Source: Segatella copri (lineage in GTDB: Bacteria; Bacteroidota; Bacteroidia; Bacteroidales; Bacteroidaceae). Taken from it: DNA of 47,007 nucleotides. Below, piece after piece: positions 16,629-23,909 of this stretch (its first letter is position 1; each line of letters starts with the position of its first letter). The notes under the pieces were generated by a model that ran no database searches, was not told the DNA's origin, and saw only the letters and a program-made list of their open reading frames with translations. Where the stretch lies: assembly GCF_002224675.1 (NCBI RefSeq), contig NZ_NMPZ01000028.1, positions 1 to 47,007 of the forward strand. The letters run 5' to 3'. The translations under genes were made by a program, and so were the position numbers.

Positions 16629-17714
16629 TTAAATTCTATACTTCGCAGCCTGCTCCTCAATATAGGCAGCATCGCTGAAGTAGTCGATGCGCATAGCCTT
16701 GCGAACCTCGTCCATGGTCTGGGCTGCAAACTCGCGGGCATCCTCGCTACCCTTCTTCAGGATATTGAATACCTCAGGAATATCCTGCTCAAACTCATGA
16801 CGGCGGGCACGGATTGGGTCGAGCATCTTGTTGATGACGCTGTTCAGGAACTTCTTGCAGGTGCCATCACCGATACCACCCTTCACATACTGCTCCTTCA
16901 ACTCATCCAAAGTCTTGAACTCTGGCCAGAACTCAGCGAAATCCTCAGGAGTAGAGAATGCTTCCAGATAAGTGAACACGGCATTGCCCTCCAGATGTCC
17001 TGGCTCTTCCATGCTCATGCGTGGCTCACCGTTAGACATCTTCTTCACCTTCTTCCAGACAGTCTTCTCGTCATCGCTCATATAGATGCAGTTGCCGAGA
17101 CTCTTGCTCATCTTCTCCTTACCATCTGTTCCAGGAAGGCGACGGCAGCAGGCAATCTCTGGAAGCAGGATCTCTGGCTCTACCAATACAGGCGCATAAG
17201 TCTGGTTGAAGCGGCGAACCAACTCACGGGTTACCTCCAGCATAGGCTCCTGGTCCTCACCGGCAGGCACGGTTGTAGCCTTGAAAGCGGTGATGTCGGC
17301 AGCCTGGCTCACAGGATAGCAGAAGAAACCGAGAGGAATGTTTGCCTCGAAGTTACGCATCTTGATCTCAGTCTTCACAGTTGGGTTACGCTGAACACGA
17401 GATACAGAGATGAGGTTCATCAAATAGGTAGTCAACTCAGCCAACTCTGGAATCATACTCTGGATATAGAGTGTACACTTCTGTGGATCGAGACCCGCAG
17501 AAAGATAATCGAGTGCTACCTCTGTAATGTTCTGGCGAATCTTCTCAGGATTGTCAGCGTTATCTGTCAAAGCCTGAACGTCTGCCATAAATACGAACAT
17601 TCTGTCAAAGTCACCAGCATTCTGAAGCTGTACTCGGCGCTGCAAGGAACCGATGTAGTGACCCAGGTGAAGTTTACCTGTTGGACGGTCGCCCGTCAAT
17701 ATAATCTTTCCCAT
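16629..17714 (-). CDS. trpS: Tryptophanyl-tRNA synthetase
   Basis: This is a 361-residue class I aminoacyl-tRNA synthetase that charges tRNA-Trp. The HIGH-type motif is in GDRPTGKLHLGHYIGSL (residues about 8-22) and the KMSKS motif is exact in GTDGKEKMSKSLGN. VFMADVQALTDN and FPEVSRVQRNPTVKTE-like segments fit the bacterial TrpRS branch, somewhat longer than the ~330-residue E. coli form. The start is fixed by the GKIILTGDRPTG beginning and by a perfect -7 element 28 bases upstream. First gene of a trpS-MATE unit. No T-box or trp leader is seen in the 29-base leader. Confidence 0.95.
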   Translation of the reverse strand: MGKIILTGDRPTGKLHLGHYIGSLQRRVQLQNAGDFDRMFVFMADVQALTDNADNPEKIRQNITEVALDYLSAGLDPQKCTLYIQSMIPELAELTTYLMNLISVSRVQRNPTVKTEIKMRNFEANIPLGFFCYPVSQAADITAFKATTVPAGEDQEPMLEVTRELVRRFNQTYAPVLVEPEILLPEIACCRRLPGTDGKEKMSKSLGNCIYMSDDEKTVWKKVKKMSNGEPRMSMEEPGHLEGNAVFTYLEAFSTPEDFAEFWPEFKTLDELKEQYVKGGIGDGTCKKFLNSVINKMLDPIRARRHEFEQDIPEVFNILKKGSEDAREFAAQTMDEVRKAMRIDYFSDAAYIEEQAAKYRI

Positions 17715-17742
17715 TTTTCTTACGATTTTATATTTTTAGGTG

Positions 17743-17750
17743 CAAAGGTA
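17743..17750 (-). promoter_or_regulatory. -7 element (TACCTTTG) of trpS
   Basis: This is a perfect TAnnTTTG on the minus strand. It predicts a transcript start near 17736 and a leader of about 20 bases before trpS. A -33 TTTG at 19-21 bases is not obvious. Confidence 0.65.
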
Positions 17751-17816
17751 CAATAAAATAATGAGAATGAGGAAGAAAAGATGTAAAAATAAGCAAAACC
17801 CAGAGCTTAGTTGGCA

Positions 17817-17853
17817 AAATAAAAGCGAGACCTCCGAAAAAGAAGCCTCGCTT
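17817..17853 (-). terminator. Terminator of asnS, with an adjoining perfect palindrome
   Basis: AAGCGAG (17823-17829) pairs with CTCGCTT (17847-17853), and the plus-strand A-rich run at 17817-17824 gives a U-run on the minus transcript. Between this hairpin and the asnS stop lies a perfect 22-bp palindrome (17867-17888) centred on GATATC, starting right at the stop codon. Both can fold in the asnS 3' end. Confidence 0.6.
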
Positions 17854-17888
17854 ATCCTATATTCTGTTTTCGTTGATATCAACGAAAA

Positions 17889-19316
17889 TTAGAACTCTGC
17901 ATTCTTTGGTGTACGTGGGAATGGAATCACGTCGCGGATGTTCTGCATACCGGTTACGAAGAGGATCAGACGCTCGAAACCGAGACCGAAACCTGCGTGT
18001 GGGCATGAACCATACTTACGGGTATCGAGATACCAGCTCATATCCTTCATAGGGATGTTGCGGGCCTCAATCTCACCCATCAGCTTATCGTAGCTCTCCT
18101 CACGGACAGAACCACCGATAATCTCACCAATCTGTGGGAACAGTACGTCGGTACCCTGAACGGTCTGACCGCTCTTGCCGCCGAAGCCGCTCTCCTCCTC
18201 GTCTATCTTCATATAGAATGCCTTGATAGCCTTTGGATAGTTGGTCATGATGACTGGGCGCTTGAAGTGCTCCTCTACGAGGAAGCGCTCGTGCTCTGAA
18301 GCCAGGTCATCACCCCACTCACATGGGAACTCAAACTTCTTGCCGTTGGCGATAGCCTCCTGCAGGATGCGGATACCCTCTGTATATGGAAGATGAACGA
18401 AGTCTGAATTCAAAACGCCCTCCAAACGAGCAATCAAGCCCTTGTCGATCATCTTGTTCAAGAAAGCAAGGTCGTCCTTGCAGTGCTCCAGTGCCCAACG
18501 GATACAATACTTGATGAAGTCTTCCTCCAACTCCATCAAACCGTCCATATCCAGGAAAGCAACCTCTGGCTCAACCATCCAGAACTCAGCCAGGTGGCGA
18601 GGTGTGTTACTGTTCTCTGCACGGAAGGTAGGACCGAAGGTATAGATGGCACCGAGTGCTGTAGCACCCAGCTCACCCTCCAACTGACCAGAAACAGTCA
18701 ATGAAGTCTGCTTACCGAAGAAATCATCAGAATAATCGATCTTGCCATCCTCTGTCTTCTTCAGGTTGTAGAGGTTCTTGGTTGTTACCTGGAACATCTG
18801 ACCTGCACCCTCACAGTCGCTGGCAGTGATGAGAGGAGTGTTGAAGTAGAAATATCCATGCTCGTGGAAGTAAGTGTGGATAGCCATCGCCATGTTGTGG
18901 CGGATACGCATCACAGCACCAAAGGTATTGGTACGGAGACGGAGGTGAGCATACTGACGCATGTACTCGAAGCTCTGTCCCTTCTTCTGCATTGGATAGT
19001 CGTTGCCGCAAAGACCGTAGATTTCGATGCTTTCGCACTGAATCTCAACGCTCTGACCGGCACCCTGGCTCTCTACCAAGGTACCTACTACGCTGATGCA
19101 GGCACCAGTGGTAATCTGGCGGAGCTGATTCTCATCGACCTTTGATGGGTCGACTACTATCTGAATATTATTAATAGTAGAACCATCGTTAAGAGCGATA
19201 AAATCGACTGCTTTGCTACTACGATGGGTACGAACCCATCCCTTAACATTCACGATTGAGTCGTAGGCAGTACTCTTGAGTAAATCTACGACTTTAGTTC
19301 TTTTTACTTTTTCCAT
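17889..19316 (-). CDS. asnS: Asparaginyl-tRNA synthetase
   Basis: This is a 475-residue class IIb synthetase charging tRNA-Asn. The N-terminal OB-fold anticodon-binding domain ([20 protein letters not shown], ending around residue 110) is followed by the class II catalytic core: motif 1 near [16 protein letters not shown], motif 2 in [20 protein letters not shown] and motif 3 in [20 protein letters not shown]. The C-terminus [15 protein letters not shown] is characteristic of AsnRS, and no AspRS GAD insertion is present. Only 16 bases separate its ATG from the U-run of the upstream terminator and no -7 element is found there. Expression may therefore depend on read-through from the pseudouridine synthase gene. 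Confidence 0.96.
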   Translation of the reverse strand: MEKVKRTKVVDLLKSTAYDSIVNVKGWVRTHRSSKAVDFIALNDGSTINNIQIVVDPSKVDENQLRQITTGACISVVGTLVESQGAGQSVEIQCESIEIYGLCGNDYPMQKKGQSFEYMRQYAHLRLRTNTFGAVMRIRHNMAMAIHTYFHEHGYFYFNTPLITASDCEGAGQMFQVTTKNLYNLKKTEDGKIDYSDDFFGKQTSLTVSGQLEGELGATALGAIYTFGPTFRAENSNTPRHLAEFWMVEPEVAFLDMDGLMELEEDFIKYCIRWALEHCKDDLAFLNKMIDKGLIARLEGVLNSDFVHLPYTEGIRILQEAIANGKKFEFPCEWGDDLASEHERFLVEEHFKRPVIMTNYPKAIKAFYMKIDEEESGFGGKSGQTVQGTDVLFPQIGEIIGGSVREESYDKLMGEIEARNIPMKDMSWYLDTRKYGSCPHAGFGLGFERLILFVTGMQNIRDVIPFPRTPKNAEF

Positions 19317-19331
19317 TGTTAATTAATAGGT

Positions 19332-19362
19332 TAAAAAGGAGACTAAACAGATAGTCTCCTTT
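19332..19362 (-). terminator. Strong hairpin between the pseudouridine synthase gene and asnS
   Basis: AAAGGAGACTA (19335-19345) pairs perfectly over 11 bp with TAGTCTCCTTT (19352-19362), with a 6-base loop. On the minus strand it is followed by a T-run. It looks like a textbook intrinsic terminator, yet it lies only 16 bases before the asnS start codon, so it may work as an attenuator. Confidence 0.75.
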
Positions 19363-19382
19363 CTTATTATATCTTATTATCC

Positions 19383-20879
19383 TTATTCAAAAGCACCCAT
19401 GCGGAGCATATCTACTTCCTTCTCAGTAAGGAAGCGCCAGTCACCGCGACGGAGATTCTTCTTGGTCAAACCTGCAAACTGTACACGGTCGAGCTTGGTT
19501 ACACGATAGCCGAGGCTCTCGAAGATACGGCGAACGATACGGTTCTTACCGCTGTGGATCTCGATACCTACCTGTGACTTGTCATGATCGTCAGCATAAG
19601 CTACTGCATCTGCCTTGATCTCGCCATCTTCCAAAGTGATACCCTCGCTGATCTGCTGCATATCGTGAGCAGTGAGGTTCTTGTCGAGGTGTACGTGATA
19701 TACCTTCTTCTTCAAGAACTTAGGGTGAGTCAGCTTAGAAGCCAGGTCACCATCGTTGGTCAGCAGGAGTACACCTGTTGTGTTACGGTCGAGACGACCT
19801 ACAGGATAGATACGCTCAGGGCATACATCCTTTACGAGGTCCATCACAGTCTTGCGCTGCTGAGGATCGTCGCTGGTTGTCACGTAATCCTTTGGCTTGT
19901 TGAGCAATACATATACCTTCTTCTCCAAAGATACTACTGCATCATGGAACTTCACCTCGTCGGTGCGAAGAATCTTGGTACCCAACTCGGTAACTACCTG
20001 ACCATTGACAGTTACCAGACCAGCCTGGATGAACTCATCAGCCTCACGGCGAGAGCAGACACCAGCATTGGCAAGGAACTTATTCAAGCGCAATGGCTCT
20101 GTTGGGTCGATATTCTCCTCCTTGTATTCGATACGCTTCTTCATGCTATACTTAGCATTTGGATCGTATCCTGGAGTGTGCTGACGGAAGCCACCACCAC
20201 GGTTGTTACCATAGCCACCACCCTGTGGACGACCATAGCCGCCACGGTTGCTATTGTAACCACCCTGCTGAGGACGGCCATAACCACCACCACGGTTGCT
20301 GTTGTAGCCACCATGCTGAGGACGGCTGTTGTAACCGCCATGCTGAGGACGGCTGCCGTAGCCACCCTGCTGAGGACGACCATTGTAACCACCCTGCTGA
20401 CGTGGCTGATAGCCACCAGTTGATGGATGCTGATCGTCACCTTCTGCGTTATTATTGAAACGAGGACGGCTGTTGTAGCCACCCTGCTGCGGACGGCTGC
20501 CATAGCCACCCTGCTGAGGACGGCCATTGTAACCACCACGGTTGCTGTTATAGCCACCACGGCTGTTGTAGCCACCCTGCTGTGGACGGCTGCCATAGCT
20601 GCCACGGCTGCTACCATAGCTGCGCTGTGGACGCTCGCTGCTAGAGCTGGTAGAACTGCTCTGCAAGCCAGCACCGAAGCCTTCCGGACGGAAGCCACCC
20701 TCGCTACTGCTGCTACTTCTATCGCTGTTGAATGATGGGCGATGACTGTTAATACGTGGACGCTGTGTGCGACCTACACTACGATAACTCTTCTGATAAC
20801 CGCCTGCGTTGAAGCCCTCTCGGGTGTTCTCGCTCTCAGACGATTGACTCTGTGGTTTGTTCTCGAACTCTGAATCCAT
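19383..20879 (-). CDS. RsuA/RluB-family rRNA pseudouridine synthase with Gly/Arg/Gln-rich N-terminus
   Basis: This 498-residue protein has two very different halves. Residues 1 to about 240 are low-complexity: Ser-rich at first, then many units of the type GGYNSRPQQ / GGYGSRPQ / NRGGYGRP. From about residue 262 an S4 RNA-binding domain begins (LRLNKFLANAGVCSRREADE), followed by the pseudouridine synthase core with the catalytic Asp in YPVGRLDRNTTGVLLLTNDG and KNRIVRRIFESLGYRVTKL. The catalytic part isomerises a uridine in 23S (RluB-like) or 16S rRNA. The RGG/GGY tail resembles disordered RNA-binding regions and probably increases RNA affinity or drives condensation (inference). The exact rRNA target is not readable. 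Terminates at the hairpin in front of asnS. Confidence 0.9.
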   Translation of the reverse strand: MDSEFENKPQSQSSESENTREGFNAGGYQKSYRSVGRTQRPRINSHRPSFNSDRSSSSSEGGFRPEGFGAGLQSSSTSSSSERPQRSYGSSRGSYGSRPQQGGYNSRGGYNSNRGGYNGRPQQGGYGSRPQQGGYNSRPRFNNNAEGDDQHPSTGGYQPRQQGGYNGRPQQGGYGSRPQHGGYNSRPQHGGYNSNRGGGYGRPQQGGYNSNRGGYGRPQGGGYGNNRGGGFRQHTPGYDPNAKYSMKKRIEYKEENIDPTEPLRLNKFLANAGVCSRREADEFIQAGLVTVNGQVVTELGTKILRTDEVKFHDAVVSLEKKVYVLLNKPKDYVTTSDDPQQRKTVMDLVKDVCPERIYPVGRLDRNTTGVLLLTNDGDLASKLTHPKFLKKKVYHVHLDKNLTAHDMQQISEGITLEDGEIKADAVAYADDHDKSQVGIEIHSGKNRIVRRIFESLGYRVTKLDRVQFAGLTKKNLRRGDWRFLTEKEVDMLRMGAFE

Positions 20880-20995
20880 AATTTATTCAATATAAAAGCC
20901 TCACGGCCGGGTTAATAAATCTATTATTATTAATTATGTTATATATGATATGTCTTAATATATCCTTGGTGCCCGTTAGGGAAACTGCTTTTTGA

Positions 20996-22339
20996 TTAAA
21001 TACCGGTGTAATTGCTAGGAGTGATAGCCATCAATTCGGCCTTCACGCTATCGCTTACATTCAATCCCTTGATAAACTCATGAATGGTCTCCTCGGTCAT
21101 ATGGGTATTGGTGCGGGTGAGCGCCTTCAAAGCCTCGTATGGATGTGGATAAGCCTCACGGCGAAGGATGGTCTGGATAGCCTCAGCTACTACAGCCCAG
21201 GTATTATTCAAATCTTCCTGCAACTTCTCCTCATGGAGGATGAGCTTACGCAAGCCCTTCAATGTGCTCTGGATGGCGATGACGCTATGACCGAGAGGCA
21301 CACCGATGTTACGGAGTACGGTACTATCGGTAAGGTCACGCTGCAAGCGGCTAACCGGGAGCTTCTGTGCCAGGAACTGGAGGATAGCATTGGCAATACC
21401 GAGGTTACCCTCACTGTTCTCGTAATCGATAGGGTTCACCTTGTGTGGCATAGCACTGGAACCTACCTCACCAGCCTTGATTTTCTGCTTGAAGTAATCC
21501 ATAGAGATGTACATCCAGAAGTCACGGTCCAAGTCAATGATGATGGTGTTGATTCTGCGGATGGCATCAAAGATGGAACCCAGATGATCATAGTTGCTGA
21601 TCTGAGTAGTATATTGCTCACGCTCCAAGCCCAGCTTCTCGCTGACGAACTTGTTGCCGAAAGCCTTCCAGTCATATTCAGGATAAGCTACATGATGAGC
21701 ATTGTAATTACCGGTAGCACCACCAAACTTAGCTGTAAACTTGCAAGCCTTCAATGAATCGAGCTGCTCGGTAAGACGATATACATAAACCATGATTTCC
21801 TTGCCCAAACGGGTAGGAGAAGCAGGCTGACCATGAGTCTTAGCCAGCATAGGTACATCCTTCCACTCATCAGCATAAGTCTGAAGCTGGGCAATCAGCT
21901 CTTCAACCTGAGGGTAGAAGCACTCCTCCAGAGCTTCCTTCACTGAAAGAGGCACACTTGTGTTGTTGATGTCCTGAGATGTCAAACCGAAGTGGATAAA
22001 CTCCTTGTAGGCATCCAAGCCACCAATCTTGTCAAACTCTTCCTTGATAAAATACTCAACAGCTTTCACATCGTGGTTGGTAACCTTCTCAATGTCTTTC
22101 ACACGCTGAGCATCGTTTTCGTTGAAATTACGATAGATGTCACGCAAACGCTCAAACAGCGACTGATCGAAAGAAGCCAGCTGCGGCAATGGTAACTCAC
22201 ATAAAGTAATGAAATACTCTATCTCTACTCGAACACGATAACGAATGAGAGCATACTCTGAAAAATAGTTAGCGAGTTGCTCTGTTTTTCCCCTGTAACG
22301 ACCATCTATAGGTGATATGGCAGTCAATAAATCTAAATT
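20996..22339 (-). CDS. purB: Adenylosuccinate lyase
   Basis: This 447-residue enzyme cleaves SAICAR to AICAR and adenylosuccinate to AMP plus fumarate in purine synthesis. The superfamily signature GSSAMPHKVNPIDYENSEGN (containing the flexible catalytic Ser loop) is intact. KTHGQPASPTRLGKE and TNHDVKAVEYFI match the other two conserved regions. The start at 22339 (MNLDLLTAISPIDGRY) is chosen over the ATG at 22372. The perfect -7 element TAACTTTG covers 22377-22370, so the longer form would start upstream of the transcript start. Length and start match the E. coli-like PurB branch. Separated by 116 bases from the pseudouridine synthase gene downstream. Confidence 0.96.
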   Translation of the reverse strand, partial: NLDLLTAISPIDGRYRGKTEQLANYFSEYALIRYRVRVEIEYFITLCELPLPQLASFDQSLFERLRDIYRNFNENDAQRVKDIEKVTNHDVKAVEYFIKEEFDKIGGLDAYKEFIHFGLTSQDINNTSVPLSVKEALEECFYPQVEELIAQLQTYADEWKDVPMLAKTHGQPASPTRLGKEIMVYVYRLTEQLDSLKACKFTAKFGGATGNYNAHHVAYPEYDWKAFGNKFVSEKLGLEREQYTTQISNYDHLGSIFDAIRRINTIIIDLDRDFWMYISMDYFKQKIKAGEVGSSAMPHKVNPIDYENSEGNLGIANAILQFLAQKLPVSRLQRDLTDSTVLRNIGVPLGHSVIAIQSTLKGLRKLILHEEKLQEDLNNTWAVVAEAIQTILRREAYPHPYEALKALTRTNTHMTEETIHEFIKGLNVSDSVKAELMAITPSNYTGI

Positions 22340-22369
22340 CATAACAATACGTATTATTAATATAGGGTG

Positions 22370-22377
22370 CAAAGTTA
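22370..22377 (-). promoter_or_regulatory. -7 element (TAACTTTG) of purB; fixes the start codon
   Basis: This is a perfect TAnnTTTG on the minus strand, 30 bases before the ATG at 22339. Because the upstream ATG at 22372-22370 overlaps this element, it cannot be the translation start of this transcript. I see no purine riboswitch in the short leader. Confidence 0.65.
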
Positions 22378-22432
22378 ATGAATTCCTACGAAAAAACAGA
22401 AAAACTGAGGATTATTTAGCTTTAATTAAAAC

Positions 22433-22468
22433 AAAAAAGGTCTTTCAACGATTGTTGAAAGACCTTTT
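22433..22468 (-). terminator. Terminator of the tRNA-Val cluster
   Basis: This is a perfect 15-bp stem, 22435-22449 with 22454-22468, with the loop GATT. On the minus strand it is followed by a U-run. It lies 7 bases past the last tRNA-Val and closes the three-tRNA transcript. Confidence 0.8.
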
Positions 22469-22475
22469 AACTTGG

Positions 22476-22550
22476 TGGGCGCTGACGGATTCGAACCGCC
22501 GACCCTCTGCTTGTAAGGCAGATGCTCTAAACCAGCTGAGCTAAGCGCCC
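22476..22550 (-). tRNA. tRNA-Val (UAC), third in the cluster, CCA encoded
   Basis: The 75-base minus-strand cloverleaf has acceptor GGGCGCT/AGCGCCC, a D-arm with GCTCAGCTGG, the anticodon loop CTTACAA (anticodon UAC, valine) and a T-arm with GGTTCGAATCC. The three bases after the discriminator A are CCA (22475-22473), so this copy encodes its own CCA end. The other two copies do not. Confidence 0.97.
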
Positions 22551-22598
22551 AAGTATAATATAAATCATGATGTCTTTTTTCCACGGAATTGAGTTCCG

Positions 22599-22673
22599 TG
22601 GGCGCTGACGGATTCGAACCGCCGACCCTCTGCTTGTAAGGCAGATGCTCTAAACCAGCTGAGCTAAGCGCCC
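22599..22673 (-). tRNA. tRNA-Val (UAC), second in the cluster
   Basis: The sequence is identical over the mature tRNA to the copy at 22476-22550. The bases after the discriminator are CGG, not CCA, so the end must be added by nucleotidyltransferase. A hairpin CCACGGAA/TTCCGTGG lies in the spacer next to its 3' end (about 22581-22601) and may guide processing. Confidence 0.97.
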
Positions 22674-22720
22674 TAAAAAATCCCTGCAACCACAAATGTG
22701 AATCACAGGGAACACCCCTG

Positions 22721-22795
22721 TGGGCGCTGACGGACTCGAACCGCCGACCCTCTGCTTGTAAGGCAGATGCTCTAAACCAGCTGAGCTAAGCGCCC
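22721..22795 (-). tRNA. tRNA-Val (UAC), first in the cluster
   Basis: The cloverleaf and anticodon are the same as in the other two copies, with a single base change in the T-loop (TTCGAGTCC instead of TTCGAATCC). CCA is not encoded (CAG follows the discriminator). The spacer behind it contains TCCCTG/CAGGGA inverted sequences (about 22680-22711). It lies about 14 bases after the predicted transcript start. Confidence 0.97.
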
Positions 22796-22815
22796 TTACT
22801 TTTCGTAAGCGGTTG

Positions 22816-22847
22816 CAAAGGTACTACAAATATTTGATTCCACCAAA
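22816..22847 (-). promoter_or_regulatory. Promoter of the tRNA-Val cluster (-33 TTTG and -7 TACCTTTG)
   Basis: This is the best complete Bacteroidota promoter in the window. A -33 TTTG (22847-22844 on the minus strand) is separated by exactly 20 bases from TACCTTTG (22823-22816). The predicted start is near 22809, just ahead of the first tRNA. Confidence 0.8.
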
Positions 22848-22879
22848 CTTTTTCCGACTTTTTTTTCATTTTCGTTGAA

Positions 22880-22922
22880 AAAACATGAAAAAAGGCATTT
22901 TCCACGGGGGAAAATGCCTTTT
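22880..22922 (-). terminator. Terminator of the OmpA-like barrel gene
   Basis: AAAGGCATTTTCC (from 22891) pairs with GGAAAATGCCTTT (ending 22921) with a short loop. A long plus-strand A-rich tract at 22880-22893 gives the U-run on the minus transcript. It lies 36 bases past the stop at 22958 and separates this gene from the tRNA promoter. Confidence 0.75.
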
Positions 22923-22957
22923 ATATAGACTCTTTTGGCCATTTTAGCCAAAACTTA

Positions 22958-23839
22958 CTATTCTACTGAATCTGCTGGAGCATCTCCAGAATCTGCAGGA
23001 GCTACGTCGGTAGCATGCTCTGTCTCCTTCTCTCCAGCCTGCTTTTTCTCCAAAAGTCCTCTCAAACGCTCGTTTTCTGCATTGGCATCTTCCAAAGCAG
23101 CATTCAGGGCATCCAGTTCCGACTGGTGAAGCGTATCAACAATATCCATATCTGGAGCCTTTCTCCAACGGGAAGAGCCCAGATTGTAGGTAACACCTAG
23201 TTCGAAATAGTAATTCTTGCATCGGCGGGTCCAAGACTGGGAGGCACTTCCTGCACAATTATCAATGTTATGATCGAAGGTATTCAGACCAGCCTCAGCA
23301 AAAAGCTGAACCTTTTCTGCCACCTTCCATGCCGAATGAAGACCCAGACTGTAATTCATGGCATAGTTGCCGTGAGTCATCGAGCGGCCCACACCGGCAC
23401 CGGCAAATGCCATCATGTTCCAGACGCGCTCTTCCTTATAACCCTTGAAAAGGTTGGTAAGGTTGAACATCACCTGCTCATTGGCTACCCAATACTTATT
23501 GCCATTGCCCTCGTTGGTATCCTCGTTCCAGTCGGCATCCACCTTCTTTCCCCAAAATCCCTGAATCTTGGTACGAAGACCGATACCTGGCGTAAACCAT
23601 TTACCGAAAGCCAGGGAGATGCCCGGATTGCTGCGGAACTTTTTGAAAGGACTTTTCGACAGATCGTGTCCTCTCTCTTCGGCAGAATACCATGCATTCC
23701 AGTCCAAACCAGCCTGCACGAACCAATTACTGAAAAAAGAATTGGTGGCAATACTATATTTTTCTTCAGGAACCACATCCTGAGCAAAACTACCCATAGA
23801 AACACTAGCCAAAGCCAGCAAAGCTAATATCTTTTTCAT
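22958..23839 (-). CDS. Outer-membrane beta-barrel protein, OmpA-like N-terminal part, no OmpA domain
   Basis: This is a 293-residue exported protein. Residues 1-19 are a signal peptide ending MGSFAQ. Residues about 25-222 alternate aromatic and small residues as in an eight-stranded barrel (NSFFSNWFVQAGLDWNAWYS, PGISLAFGKWFTPGIGLRTK, YYFELGVTYNLG), much like the N-terminal half of Bacteroidota OmpA-family major outer-membrane proteins. A short coiled coil follows (SELDALNAALEDANAENERL) at about 235-260, then an acidic Ala/Asp/Ser tail. The peptidoglycan-binding OmpA domain that normally follows the coiled coil is absent and the frame ends cleanly, so it is a naturally short form or a fixed truncation. 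Two Cys (in DNCAGS and RRCKN) could form a disulfide. Function beyond structural porin or adhesin is unknown. Confidence 0.75.
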   Translation of the reverse strand: MKKILALLALASVSMGSFAQDVVPEEKYSIATNSFFSNWFVQAGLDWNAWYSAEERGHDLSKSPFKKFRSNPGISLAFGKWFTPGIGLRTKIQGFWGKKVDADWNEDTNEGNGNKYWVANEQVMFNLTNLFKGYKEERVWNMMAFAGAGVGRSMTHGNYAMNYSLGLHSAWKVAEKVQLFAEAGLNTFDHNIDNCAGSASQSWTRRCKNYYFELGVTYNLGSSRWRKAPDMDIVDTLHQSELDALNAALEDANAENERLRGLLEKKQAGEKETEHATDVAPADSGDAPADSVE

Positions 23840-23909
23840 ACCTATCTATTTTTAACTTTCAGTTTAACTACACCTTATTATATATAGCATTCTTTGATGA
23901 TGGAAGCCT

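Noticed and set aside
16797..17756. 319-residue plus-strand frame opposite trpS
   Set aside because: It is an antisense shadow. trpS has its HIGH and KMSKS motifs and a promoter on the minus strand.
20141..20735. Several antisense frames (Val/Ala or His/Cys-rich) over the repetitive part of the pseudouridine synthase, and a CRISPR-like appearance
   Set aside because: The repeats encode in-frame GGY/RPQ units of a real protein. There are no unique spacers of equal length and no cas genes, so it is not a CRISPR array.
22340..22372. Longer N-terminus for PurB starting at 22372
   Set aside because: This ATG overlaps the -7 element of purB, and the family start is MNLDLLTAISPIDGRY.
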